Source: an uncultured Acetatifactor sp. (GTDB lineage: Bacteria > Bacillota > Clostridia > Lachnospirales > Lachnospiraceae). Taken from it: a stretch of 64,000 bases of DNA. The DNA lies in assembly GCA_947627535.1 (NCBI GenBank), contig CANQWM010000004.1, positions 1-64,000 on the forward strand, written 5' to 3'. The notes beneath the pieces were generated by a model. The model was not told the DNA's origin. It made no database searches and was given only the letters and a program-made list of their open reading frames with translations. A program made the translations under genes and the position numbers. Positions 18,583 to 27,170 of the stretch are shown here, piece after piece (positions within the stretch are counted from its first letter, which is position 1; the number at the start of each line of letters is the position of its first letter).

Positions 18583-18701
18583 GTTTCTTCACGCTTTCCT
18601 TATTTGAACTCCAAAAATCATCTTACTTGATACCACGCATGTAACTCTTCGACAAAGACGAGCCATATTCTTTTGTGGACGTTCTCAGCTTTATCTGAAA
18701 C

Positions 18702-20057
18702 TTATATTTTATTGCCCATTTCTATATGTCCAACCCATCCGTTGGCTGCCTTAAAGCGCTTGATCACATTCTGAGGAAGATTCCCTATGCTTGTCCCCTG
18801 ATTTTGGTTTAAAGAACAGACGATTTGATCATATGTAAAATCTACAAGTTTATATTTTTTACAATCGAAGGCCTTGCATACTGATGGGATCTTTTGATAA
18901 TCAAACCCCATAGCCCATGCCGCTACACAATCAACCGCTACAGGATTTGAGCCTGTCAACAAAAATCCGGCCTCAACTTTATCCGGCGCTAATGGACCGT
19001 TTCCCTCGCCTGCGAAGATTCCATCCACGATGGCGATATACTTTTTCCGATTGAACATATCATCTTCGCGTAAGCTGCCATCTTGATTTGCATAATACAT
19101 CACTTTATTCAAATCAATGATCGTTCTCCACAGTGTGTCATTACCATACCATCCACCGCTGCGAACCGATTTTCTGTTATCGCCCCATACTTTAATCGCT
19201 ATATTTTTCAGTGGAACCAGCAGAGGCGTCAAAAATTTACAGCAATGTACTATCTTTTTGGCATAGACAGTAACTGCACTTTCTAATTTTCGGCTTGCTT
19301 CACTGTTGTCAAATTGATCGCCGCCCTCGGCAGGTGTTCCCGTACTATGATGGGGCAATAAATTTTTATTTGTATTGATGCCAACAAGGTTTTTGAGACA
19401 ACAAGTCATACCTGCTTTCTTATGAGCCTTCAACTTTGGAACATTAATAAACACATCTGCAGATATTACTGTTTTTGAAACACTATACCAATTGTCCGAA
19501 CCATTATGAGCATTATTTGTTTCTTTTATATCGTAATCAGCGCCATAGAATCCCTGAGAACCTGTTTGTTTGCCCCAAAATTCGCTTGCTCCATCTTTAA
19601 GATTACACATTACCTTTCCCAATGGATCTCCGGGCAGTTTTTGACTTTTTAAAATAATTCCATTTGATGCGTTAAACCATTCTTCATCCCGCAGATCAAT
19701 AAGTTGAAAGGTGATGCCGCTCTCATTGCATAATGATCTCCAATCCTGTACCGGAAAATGTTGAATCAATGCATCGAATCTGGTAGGTGTCATTGGTGCA
19801 TCTGCGATAATAATTTCTCCGCTTCTTTGCAGTTTTTTACATACTGCCTTTATCACAGCGGTCATTACCACAGGATGAGTAATAACATAGTCCCAATCAT
19901 CGGAGTTGTCATGTTTTTCCTGAACAAAATTAGGCTTAATCACAACCTTTTGCCCGGGCGTAATAATATCAAGTACATGTGTTTCTTCAATGATCCCTTG
20001 AATTTGGGTCTCATCATACTCCATGTCCGTAAAGAGATATACTTGATTTTCAGCCAT
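18702..20057 (-). CDS. DUF362-family protein
   Basis: This 451-residue protein has the DUF362 hallmarks: GQKVVIKPNFVQ near residue 35, the central VFINVPKLKAHKKAGMTCCLKNLVGI and the later GSNPVAVDCVAAWAMGFD. The biochemical role of the family is not established; some members carry ferredoxin domains, but none is seen here. It lies between LicD and a GT4 gene and was probably gained with them. No signal peptide is present, so it would act in the cytoplasm. Its occurrence within a capsule locus is uncommon enough to note. Confidence 0.85.
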   Translation of the reverse strand: MAENQVYLFTDMEYDETQIQGIIEETHVLDIITPGQKVVIKPNFVQEKHDNSDDWDYVITHPVVMTAVIKAVCKKLQRSGEIIIADAPMTPTRFDALIQHFPVQDWRSLCNESGITFQLIDLRDEEWFNASNGIILKSQKLPGDPLGKVMCNLKDGASEFWGKQTGSQGFYGADYDIKETNNAHNGSDNWYSVSKTVISADVFINVPKLKAHKKAGMTCCLKNLVGINTNKNLLPHHSTGTPAEGGDQFDNSEASRKLESAVTVYAKKIVHCCKFLTPLLVPLKNIAIKVWGDNRKSVRSGGWYGNDTLWRTIIDLNKVMYYANQDGSLREDDMFNRKKYIAIVDGIFAGEGNGPLAPDKVEAGFLLTGSNPVAVDCVAAWAMGFDYQKIPSVCKAFDCKKYKLVDFTYDQIVCSLNQNQGTSIGNLPQNVIKRFKAANGWVGHIEMGNKI

Positions 20058-20085
20058 CTATTGATTCCTCTTTCTACTGATTGTT

Positions 20086-21294
20086 TTATAAACTCTCAAA
20101 AAATCTCGCATACCCCTCGATCAGCGCCTTGCTCGTATGCTCCCAACTTAGCTCATTCACAACGCGGCTGCGACCATATTCCCCCATTTGTCTGCGACGC
20201 TCCGGGTCTTCGAGCAACTCTACGATTTTATTCGCCATGTCCTCGGCATCGTTATTTTGGGCATATAGCGAAGCCTCCTGCGCTGAGTAGCGTCCCTCGG
20301 TTAAATCGAACTGTACAATAGGCTTTGCCAGCGCCATATACTCAAGAATCTTATTCATAGTGCTCTTATCGTTCATGCTGTTATATTTGTCGCAGTTAAC
20401 ACAGACATCCGCTGTATTGAGATATTTGAGCATCTTTTCATCTGGTACGCGCCCGATAAACTCGACACAATCGTCAAGCTGCATTTCATGAGCCTGCTTT
20501 TTAAGAGCTTCAAGATGCGGTCCACCTCCAACAACGCCCCAAAAAACACTGTATCCGCGCTGCTTAATGATCTTAGCCGCTTCCAGAAGATACTCGATGC
20601 CCTCCTGCTGACCAATAACGCCGAGATATCCTACCATATACTTGTGACCGCGCTTTATGCTCTCGGCAGGTGGCTGTATTTTCATGCGTTCCAGCTTTGG
20701 TCCGCTACGCAGAACAACTACCTTTTGCGGATCCATTTTGCCGCGTTCTATAGCGATTTTCTTATAACTTTCGTTGGTAACAAACGCAAAAGAGCAGTGT
20801 TTATATGTCTGTCTTTCAAAGAAAAGCTGGCTCCAGTACAAAGGCCCACTGGCATGCCCAAATTTTGCTTCAAACAACTCAGGACATATATCGTGGTGGT
20901 CAAACACGTATTTAACACCATATTTTTTAAACTTTTTTGCGACCATATAGATATCATCAGGCGGGTTACACCCTTGTATCACATCAAATCCGATTTCTTT
21001 GTATATTTTCCTTGCAAGCCGTATTTCCTCACGAAGTGCAGTATAATATTCTTTTAAATAACCGACAGCACCATTACCTTCGGTCGGAAGATAATGCCTG
21101 AAAATATGTACGCCGTCAAGGAATTCCTCTTCCTTTGTATATTCCTTCCCCTTGGGACAGATGACAGACACCGTGTACCCATTTCCCACTAAAGTAGTAG
21201 CCTCCTGCCATACTCGTGTATCGAACGGAACAGGAAGGTTTTCTACGATAATTAAAATTTTCTTACCATTCTGCGTTAGAGCCTGGCCTTTCAT
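20086..21294 (-). CDS. GT4-family glycosyltransferase, WbuB-like
   Basis: This 402-residue GT-B enzyme has the characteristic start LIIVENLPVPFDTRVWQEATTL found in WbuB/WcaI-like transferases, a donor site around GVIGQQEGIEYLLEAAKII and a C-terminal NKILEYMALAKPIV. The track ORF begins at a GTG at 21303, but ATG 21294 is better placed relative to AGGTGAAG. It probably adds a sugar early in repeat-unit assembly. It directly follows the CapK-like gene; CapK, this type of GT4 and heparinase II/III-like genes commonly occur together in exopolysaccharide loci, so they may work as one unit. Confidence 0.88.
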   Translation of the reverse strand: MKGQALTQNGKKILIIVENLPVPFDTRVWQEATTLVGNGYTVSVICPKGKEYTKEEEFLDGVHIFRHYLPTEGNGAVGYLKEYYTALREEIRLARKIYKEIGFDVIQGCNPPDDIYMVAKKFKKYGVKYVFDHHDICPELFEAKFGHASGPLYWSQLFFERQTYKHCSFAFVTNESYKKIAIERGKMDPQKVVVLRSGPKLERMKIQPPAESIKRGHKYMVGYLGVIGQQEGIEYLLEAAKIIKQRGYSVFWGVVGGGPHLEALKKQAHEMQLDDCVEFIGRVPDEKMLKYLNTADVCVNCDKYNSMNDKSTMNKILEYMALAKPIVQFDLTEGRYSAQEASLYAQNNDAEDMANKIVELLEDPERRRQMGEYGRSRVVNELSWEHTSKALIEGYARFFESL

Positions 21295-21304
21295 AAGCAA
21301 CACT

Positions 21305-22966
21305 TCACCTACTTTTAGTTATTTTGGCATTTTGAATTATCATCTGGTATTTACCCCGTTCGGTAAGCTGTAATGACTGAACAAACTTCACCTTACATTT
21401 GATACCTGGGGCAAGTTTACTGCTGACATTATTTTGGATTAGCCTCATAGTCGAAGCCGATTTGTATCTGTCAGGTAAGAGAACGTTAAGTACACATCGT
21501 CCGGGAACCGTTTGAACAAATTGATAGCCCTCCACAGCATCAAATGTTTTGTCGTGGAAATTGATAGCCGCAACCGACACCTGCTCCCCATTTGAACCAT
21601 AAAGGATATCTCGGTCACGATGTCCCCATATATGGTAAAATAATAGAGGTTTTACCCCCCCCGATTTTCTGACAACCATTTGGTATTTCCCTCTGGAAGT
21701 CATTTCAAGCTCTCCGACAATACAAACCTTGCACAAAATTGAAGAACCAAATTTTTGATGAACACTCTTTTCAATTTCTGCAATTTTTGTATCCGAAATA
21801 TCAGAAACCGTCGGAACGAGGTTGAGAATACACGAACCTGGCTCGTACTGAATAAATTGATACTTCTCTATTCCTTCAAAGGTTTTGTCGTGAAAATTGA
21901 TAGCTGCCGCTGAAATTTGCTCGCCATTTTTTCCCTCAAGGGTATCTGCATTCCAGTGTCCGTGTATCGTGCACCCGTTCTCAGATATCAGCTCCACACA
22001 ATCATCCACTTCATACCGAATCAGAGGGGTCTTCCCATTTATAAAACCTGTTACAATAGGCTTGCCATCTTCACTTATTTCAGTGATTCCATACAGCGAT
22101 TGAAACACATAACCTCTATCATATTTTTCAGCATAAACTGCCCTTTCTGAATGCCCGTAAAACATAGCAATCGGACATTCGAGAACAGCTCTTATTTCGT
22201 TTTCCTGAAAGTCATACAAATTTTCCGAGATCAGCAGCGCTGCTTTGAACCTGTGTCCAAGCTTTATTCCTGCCTCCTGAGCCAAGCGGCAAAGATTATA
22301 AACAGACGAGGGGTATCCGTAGATGAAATCAGCACCGTAGCGGTCTATCCTCTTGATATATTCTTTTATATTGTCACGGTTAAGTCTGAAAACATTCAGC
22401 CTTATCTCCTGGTACAAGGGATTGATCTCATAAAGCTTTCCATGAAGATCAACGCCGCGCAGAGTTGCCAATTTGCTTGTCCGATAATTATAGCCAAATT
22501 TACTCCAATAGTGATATGTAAAGGCCCATTCGCGATATATTGCGTCCTTTTCCATAAGAACGTGGGTAGGTTCCCCGGTAGTCCCGCCTGTTCTTACATC
22601 ATAAAAATTATCTATATCATCTGCTTTCAGCTTTTCGTAATTTTCTTTAAGAAGCTCTTTTGTAAGAACCGGCAACCTTTTTAAAGCTTCAGGAGAATTT
22701 ACAGACTCCGGCTTAAAGCCAATGCTGTCCATCAGTTCCCTATAATAAGCCGTGTGGCAGTACGCATGCGTAAGAGTCTCCTTCAGATTCTCCATTTGCA
22801 TTTCATTTATTTCCTGCTCAGTCATGCCGTCTGCCTGCTCAAGCACCTCATACTGTTTTAGAAAAACCTTATTTTCAATCAAGCGATTGCGGATTATATG
22901 GGCAAACGGCCTTTTCATCCAATATGGCATATTTTCATTTAGCTTCTTAATTGCAGCTATATTCAT
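21305..22966 (-). CDS. CapK/PaaK-like adenylate-forming ligase with duplicated C-terminal domain
   Basis: The first 440 residues match CapK-type relatives of phenylacetate-CoA ligase, including the nucleotide-binding motif VRTGGTTGEPTHV and FIYGYPSSVYNL. The family normally ends near residue 445. Here a second copy of the last 100 residues follows: the first has GEQISAAAINFHDKTFEGIEKYQF and ends RGKYQMVVRKSG, the second has GEQVSVAAINFHDKTFDAVEGYQF and ends RGKYQMIIQNA. Between them lies a G8 tract. CapK proteins are required for some capsules and may activate a carboxylate for transfer to sugar, but their exact reaction is unsettled. The start overlaps the heparinase-like gene by 20 bases, implying coupling. 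Confidence 0.85.
   Translation of the reverse strand: MNIAAIKKLNENMPYWMKRPFAHIIRNRLIENKVFLKQYEVLEQADGMTEQEINEMQMENLKETLTHAYCHTAYYRELMDSIGFKPESVNSPEALKRLPVLTKELLKENYEKLKADDIDNFYDVRTGGTTGEPTHVLMEKDAIYREWAFTYHYWSKFGYNYRTSKLATLRGVDLHGKLYEINPLYQEIRLNVFRLNRDNIKEYIKRIDRYGADFIYGYPSSVYNLCRLAQEAGIKLGHRFKAALLISENLYDFQENEIRAVLECPIAMFYGHSERAVYAEKYDRGYVFQSLYGITEISEDGKPIVTGFINGKTPLIRYEVDDCVELISENGCTIHGHWNADTLEGKNGEQISAAAINFHDKTFEGIEKYQFIQYEPGSCILNLVPTVSDISDTKIAEIEKSVHQKFGSSILCKVCIVGELEMTSRGKYQMVVRKSGGVKPLLFYHIWGHRDRDILYGSNGEQVSVAAINFHDKTFDAVEGYQFVQTVPGRCVLNVLLPDRYKSASTMRLIQNNVSSKLAPGIKCKVKFVQSLQLTERGKYQMIIQNAKITKSR
21655..21662 (-). repeat. G8 homopolymer at the CapK domain junction
   Basis: Eight Cs on the plus strand read TCG GGG GGG GTA in the gene. 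One G fewer gives TCG GGG GGG TAA, a stop just after the first C-terminal domain copy; one more gives a short out-of-frame tail. In an A/T-rich gene this is a candidate slippage site. Confidence 0.85.
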
Positions 22967-24845
22967 GAGTGCTCTCCCACACAGTTATTTTTGATATCAT
23001 CCCTATGCCATGAGATCTGACGCTTACTGCAGTTGTGCCATTTTGCACTCCATACCGTTCTGAATAAACGGTATGTCGCGTGGATACATCAAAATTTTCT
23101 CTACTTTCAAATTCTATTTTGCAGGTGCATACTCCTGCTGAAACAATGACCGAATTGTTCTCGATTTTTGCAGTCACATTCGGCAAAAGCATAAACGTCA
23201 ATGTATAATTGCAGGCTGCTGATAACTCATCCTTAATGCAAAGTTTCCTGTTTCCGTCAAATTCAAATGTTCTGCGATGAATGATAGGACGGTATCCATC
23301 ATGCTCTGCTACAAGAAGCGTTTTCTCCGTCATATTTTCATAGCTTATTAGCTTACACTCCGCTCGCCTGCCCCATAAAAAAGCGCCTAACATTTCTGAC
23401 TGATCTTTTCCGTCAACCGTGACTGTGTTGTGATTTTCGGTCTTTCTGAACGCGTTTCTTGAGTCCAGATTGCAGTGGTAAATATAAGTCCCGGGGTCGA
23501 CAAACATCGGCTCACCGTCGACAAACATCTGAAAGCTCAAAGCGTCTGCATGACCATGGGCGGCGATACTTCCAAACCCGAGTGCGGCATGATCGATGCC
23601 TATTAGGATTTTTCGGTCGTTGCTTCTAAGGATTGTATTCCCGCCATCCTTATAACAAGCACAAAATGGAGATCGATACAACGGCTTTTGTTGAGCAGCG
23701 CTCAGTTCTTCCTCGCTAAAAAGCCAGGTAAGATTTTCGCAGTTCAATTTGCTTAAGTCGGTATACTGCTTGTCCAGCATAACGCTGAGCAATCCAAGCA
23801 TATATTGATAGTGATTTTCTATGCCGCCCTGCAAATCAAGAATTTTGCCCTCATCATCATCACCAAAAACTATGCTCTCGCCATAATCACCCATGCAGTC
23901 TGCAACATATACGCACATCTTTTCAAGCATGGGGGACCATGTATCAGGAACGCTGTACTCGTTTTTGATAAGCAGCCGCATCATCAGCCCCATTGCCTCC
24001 ATATAAAAAGACTGATAATGCAAAGCCAGCTCTTTATTAACTCCATCTGAATAGTTTTGCAGAGGCAGCTCTCTGGTAAGAATATCGACCGCAAGCTTGA
24101 TCCACGGCTGATAAGCACACAGGATTCCCGTCTGACCTATAGCATACGATTCGACGATCAAATGATTGTTCGCAGACGAATACCGTGAATAATGCTTTGT
24201 TATGTAGTCGGTCATATTCAAAATGCCGGTTTGAAGTTTATCAAGCAATTCCTTTGGAGCGTCTGTCGATTTTAAGAAGCAATAGGAATAGCACCAATTA
24301 CTGCATCGAATAGCAACCTCCATTACACTTGTCCAGGATATTCCCCACAAAAAAGGGTTCTCTTCATTCCAATCCTCAAACAGCTCCGTAAACTCATCAA
24401 GATACTTTTTATCATGACTTGCCGCGTAATTTTTTGCCAATAATGCAAACTGAAAATGTCTGTTAAGTTCCCAGTTTGTCCGCGCATCGCCTATATCATC
24501 GCGCTGCTTATATTCAAGCGAATAGCTAAATTTTAAGAGCCAATCGTTCTTTGTCTGAAACCCAGCATACCACCGCTTTTTATAATCAGAATAATTGAAA
24601 TTCCCGAGCAAGGGTATGCTTAAAGCAGTCCTAAAATCCTCATTATCAGTGTTTAATTGCAGTTTTTTTTCATCAATAGTCAGTCCTTTTAATTGTGGGT
24701 TAAAAATCCCGCTTATGACGCTTGTTTTTGACTCGCAAAAAAACTTTTGTTCGTTTCTGCAAATTGCCCTTTGTTTCAGTCTCCAAACTACTTCAGGTAT
24801 GCTCATAGCCTTTAAGCGCCTTATTAACCATGACAAATCAGCCAA
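22947..24845 (-). CDS. Heparinase II/III-like protein
   Basis: This 632-residue protein has an N-terminal helical toroid region (WLIRRLKAMSIPEVVWRLKQ; NWELNRHFQFALLAKNY) and a C-terminal heparinase II/III domain beginning about residue 380 with AALGFGSIAAHGHADALSFQMFVDGEPMFVDPGTYIY, where His and Tyr residues of lyases of this fold are visible. It lacks a signal peptide. In exopolysaccharide loci such proteins are thought to trim or process uronic-acid-containing polymer rather than degrade host glycans. A nucleotide-sugar dehydrogenase immediately upstream would provide a uronic acid, which fits a lyase substrate. The start is TTG, seven bases after GGAGG. Confidence 0.85.
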   Translation of the reverse strand: MADLSWLIRRLKAMSIPEVVWRLKQRAICRNEQKFFCESKTSVISGIFNPQLKGLTIDEKKLQLNTDNEDFRTALSIPLLGNFNYSDYKKRWYAGFQTKNDWLLKFSYSLEYKQRDDIGDARTNWELNRHFQFALLAKNYAASHDKKYLDEFTELFEDWNEENPFLWGISWTSVMEVAIRCSNWCYSYCFLKSTDAPKELLDKLQTGILNMTDYITKHYSRYSSANNHLIVESYAIGQTGILCAYQPWIKLAVDILTRELPLQNYSDGVNKELALHYQSFYMEAMGLMMRLLIKNEYSVPDTWSPMLEKMCVYVADCMGDYGESIVFGDDDEGKILDLQGGIENHYQYMLGLLSVMLDKQYTDLSKLNCENLTWLFSEEELSAAQQKPLYRSPFCACYKDGGNTILRSNDRKILIGIDHAALGFGSIAAHGHADALSFQMFVDGEPMFVDPGTYIYHCNLDSRNAFRKTENHNTVTVDGKDQSEMLGAFLWGRRAECKLISYENMTEKTLLVAEHDGYRPIIHRRTFEFDGNRKLCIKDELSAACNYTLTFMLLPNVTAKIENNSVIVSAGVCTCKIEFESRENFDVSTRHTVYSERYGVQNGTTAVSVRSHGIGMISKITVWESTHEYSCN

Positions 24846-24917
24846 AGCAATACCTCCAAACCATGTACAAATTCAAACTAATTTCATCATTATTCGACTG
24901 CTTCCAATCTATATGTT

Positions 24918-26291
24918 TCAAAACTCCGTCTTAACCATCGTTCGCTCTATCTTATCATCCTGTGCAGGATTGGCATTTATATTTCCCCAGCTAATGCCCT
25001 CGTAATTTCCGTCATAATCAAGCTCCGTAAATTGGCGCACAAGGTCTACAATGCACTTATGCGGATATTTTTGGGGAACTTCCGCGAACTCTTTTTCCTT
25101 ATTTGTTATGACCAAAACATCGCTTTCTGCGCAAACTGTATCCAAATCATCGGAAATTATTTCATGCAAATGCGGAAGCTTTGCGGCTATAAAATCAGCG
25201 TTGGTGCCTGTCAACTGAGAAATACGCACATTCTTATCATAAATATGAATCTCATATCCTTTGCCCAAAAGCACCTCCGCAACGTCAACAATAGGACTGC
25301 ATCTTAAATCATCAGTACCGGACTTGAAACTGAGCCCGAGTATGCCGATTCTGCACTGTCCCTTGCTCTCGATAATGTCCACAGCGTTCTTTTTCTGCCG
25401 CTCGTTTGAGGGATTGATGGCATTTATGACCGGAACGTCAACATACAGATCATGCGCCAGAGTCCTAAGGGCCTTTGAATCCTTAGGCAAGCAGGAGCCG
25501 CCGTAAGCAAAGCCAGGTTTGAAGTAGTACGGCGAAATATTAAGCTGCTTGTCCTTGCAGAATATCTCCATGACCTTATGGCTGTCGATTCCGAGAGCCT
25601 TGCATATATTGCCAACCTCATTTGCAAAGACAATTTTAAGACCATGATACGTATTGTTCACATACTTCATAATCTCGGCAACTTCTATGTCAGTGGAAAC
25701 AAATTCGCCAGGGATATCTTTATAAAGCTCCCTAAATTTGCGCTCGGCATATTCGCTGTCGGTACCTATAAGAGTGAGCGGCGGGTTCATGTAATCATGA
25801 ACGGCAGTACCTTCACGCAAAAATTCAGGATTAGAAACCACAGTAAAATCTTTACCGCGAACTTTCCCAGAAACGTCTGCGATAATTTCACCAACTTTGG
25901 CATTTGTTCCAGGCAATACTGTACTTCGAATAGCAATAATGTGAAATTCATCCTTGTCTGCCAAAGCCTCGCCTATCTGACGCGCTACGCCGTAAATGTA
26001 ATTAAGGTTCAGATGACCCTCTTTGCTGCTCGGAGTACCGACAACTATGAATGAAATTTCTGATTTGTGTACGGCATAGCGGTAATCCATAGTTGCTTCA
26101 AGTAAGCCCCTATCATGCGCATCACGGACCAGATTCTCTATTTCCGCTTCAATAATGGTCGGCTTGCCTTGATTGATCAAATTAACCTTGTTCTCGGAAA
26201 TGTCGTTTCCTATCACATGGTGTCCAAGCTTGGCGCAGCAGGCTGCACCCACACAGCCGACATATCCGAGGCCAAAAATGCTGATATTCAT
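24918..26291 (-). CDS. Nucleotide-sugar 6-dehydrogenase, UDP-glucose/GDP-mannose dehydrogenase family
   Basis: This 457-residue enzyme has the N-terminal NAD-binding motif ISIFGLGYVGCVGAACCAKLGH, the central FANEVGNICKALGID and the catalytic Cys motif FAYGGSCLPKDSKAL. The AlgD-like features (GGSCLPKD, and the start GLGYVGCV) lean towards a GDP-mannose 6-dehydrogenase, giving GDP-mannuronate, but UDP-sugar members are not excluded. It is the first gene of the A/T-rich cassette after the LoaP leader, with GGAAGG nine bases before ATG. Its uronate product is a plausible building block for the polymer and target for the adjacent heparinase-like protein. Confidence 0.9.
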   Translation of the reverse strand: MNISIFGLGYVGCVGAACCAKLGHHVIGNDISENKVNLINQGKPTIIEAEIENLVRDAHDRGLLEATMDYRYAVHKSEISFIVVGTPSSKEGHLNLNYIYGVARQIGEALADKDEFHIIAIRSTVLPGTNAKVGEIIADVSGKVRGKDFTVVSNPEFLREGTAVHDYMNPPLTLIGTDSEYAERKFRELYKDIPGEFVSTDIEVAEIMKYVNNTYHGLKIVFANEVGNICKALGIDSHKVMEIFCKDKQLNISPYYFKPGFAYGGSCLPKDSKALRTLAHDLYVDVPVINAINPSNERQKKNAVDIIESKGQCRIGILGLSFKSGTDDLRCSPIVDVAEVLLGKGYEIHIYDKNVRISQLTGTNADFIAAKLPHLHEIISDDLDTVCAESDVLVITNKEKEFAEVPQKYPHKCIVDLVRQFTELDYDGNYEGISWGNINANPAQDDKIERTMVKTEF

Positions 26292-26380
26292 ATTATAATA
26301 CCTTCCTATCAGTAATTTATTATGTCATATATTTTTCCGATAAAAACCTTTGGTGTCTCTGTCTGCACTGCACTATCATA

Positions 26381-26445
26381 TTCCTGCCTTAAATTCAGCC
26401 ATTGAAATCCATACCGCCAGTTTCAAGGCAGGCTTCGCCATCCGC
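26381..26445 (-). promoter_or_regulatory. Structured leader element downstream of loaP
   Basis: In the transcribed sense this noncoding leader holds the 14-mer GCGGATGGCGAAGC, then a stem CCTGCCTT / AAGGCAGG enclosing 34 bases with an inner GAAA / TTTC pair. The same 14-mer followed by a hairpin and ending AAGG(G)CAGGAA occurs just before loaP. It stands between loaP and the first cassette gene, where LoaP/UpxY-type antiterminators are expected to act, so it is a candidate LoaP-responsive RNA. Confidence 0.5.
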
Positions 26446-26486
26446 ACATTTTACAGGTACGGATACATCCCTTCCCTACCTCTTCC

Positions 26487-26996
26487 CTACCTCTTCCCCA
26501 CCACTTCCAGCCCTACCTTCATCTTCACAATCCTGCCGAAAAACTCCACCTCCAGCACCGCCTGCCTGCCGTGCCGGTCGACATACACTACCTTTCCCGT
26601 CAGGTCCTTCAGCGGGCCTTCTGTGATAACCAGTTCCTTCCCGATATACTCTCCTACGCTGATCTCAAAGACCTTGTCCTGATTGATGTGCTTTCTCAGG
26701 AACTCCGTCTCTTCGTCGTACAGCGGGATCGGTCCCTCGTCATCCCCAAGAAGCTTCGTAAACTTCGGCACACTCTTAAGCGCCCGGTACAGTCTCTCGC
26801 TGTCCTCCGTCACAAAGAAGAGATATCCCGGAAACAGGACCATCTGCTTTTTGACCCACGCTCCGTTTTCCCTCCAGGGCTTTTCGTACTTGGGAAGGAA
26901 ACACTCCTCATAGACCTTCTGATCTCCCAGCCTTTTGTCACATATCGTTTTGACCTGTTCCTCCTGCCCGGTGGGGACCCATACCGCATACCACAT
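26487..26996 (-). CDS. loaP: LoaP-type NusG-paralogue antiterminator
   Basis: This 169-residue protein has a NusG N-terminal domain (MWYAVWVPTGQEEQVKTIC; QMVLFPGYLFFV) and a C-terminal KOW domain (ELVITEGPLKDLTGKVVYVDR). Length and position at the head of a long biosynthetic cluster fit LoaP/UpxY rather than housekeeping NusG. Such proteins ride with RNA polymerase through a specific operon and suppress termination. GTG 27005 is the track start, but ATG 26996 matches the family start and has AAGGTGA upstream. It follows the phosphoglycosyl transferase and precedes about 26 kb of same-strand genes, which it probably helps to transcribe. Confidence 0.88.
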   Translation of the reverse strand: MWYAVWVPTGQEEQVKTICDKRLGDQKVYEECFLPKYEKPWRENGAWVKKQMVLFPGYLFFVTEDSERLYRALKSVPKFTKLLGDDEGPIPLYDEETEFLRKHINQDKVFEISVGEYIGKELVITEGPLKDLTGKVVYVDRHGRQAVLEVEFFGRIVKMKVGLEVVGKR

Positions 26997-27009
26997 TTCA
27001 CTCACCTTT

Positions 27010-27050
27010 TTCCTGCCCTTCCGGACGGAAGGGCGCGCTTCGCCATCCGC
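27010..27050 (-). promoter_or_regulatory. Structured leader element upstream of loaP
   Basis: The transcript carries GCGGATGGCGAAGC followed by a perfect 8-bp hairpin GCCCTTCC-GTCC-GGAAGGGC just before the loaP ribosome binding site. The 14-mer is identical to one 605 bases downstream in the second leader. Possible roles are autoregulation of loaP or loading of LoaP on the elongation complex. Confidence 0.5.
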
Positions 27051-27170
27051 GCGGGATCCTGCGCAGCTTCCGATCCTCTATGCAGACATCCTCCGACAAT
27101 GTGCTCTGGGCAACAGTTACCTTCCTCTGTCCTTGTCTTGATCCAACACATTTCGTCATGGGGCTCATCA

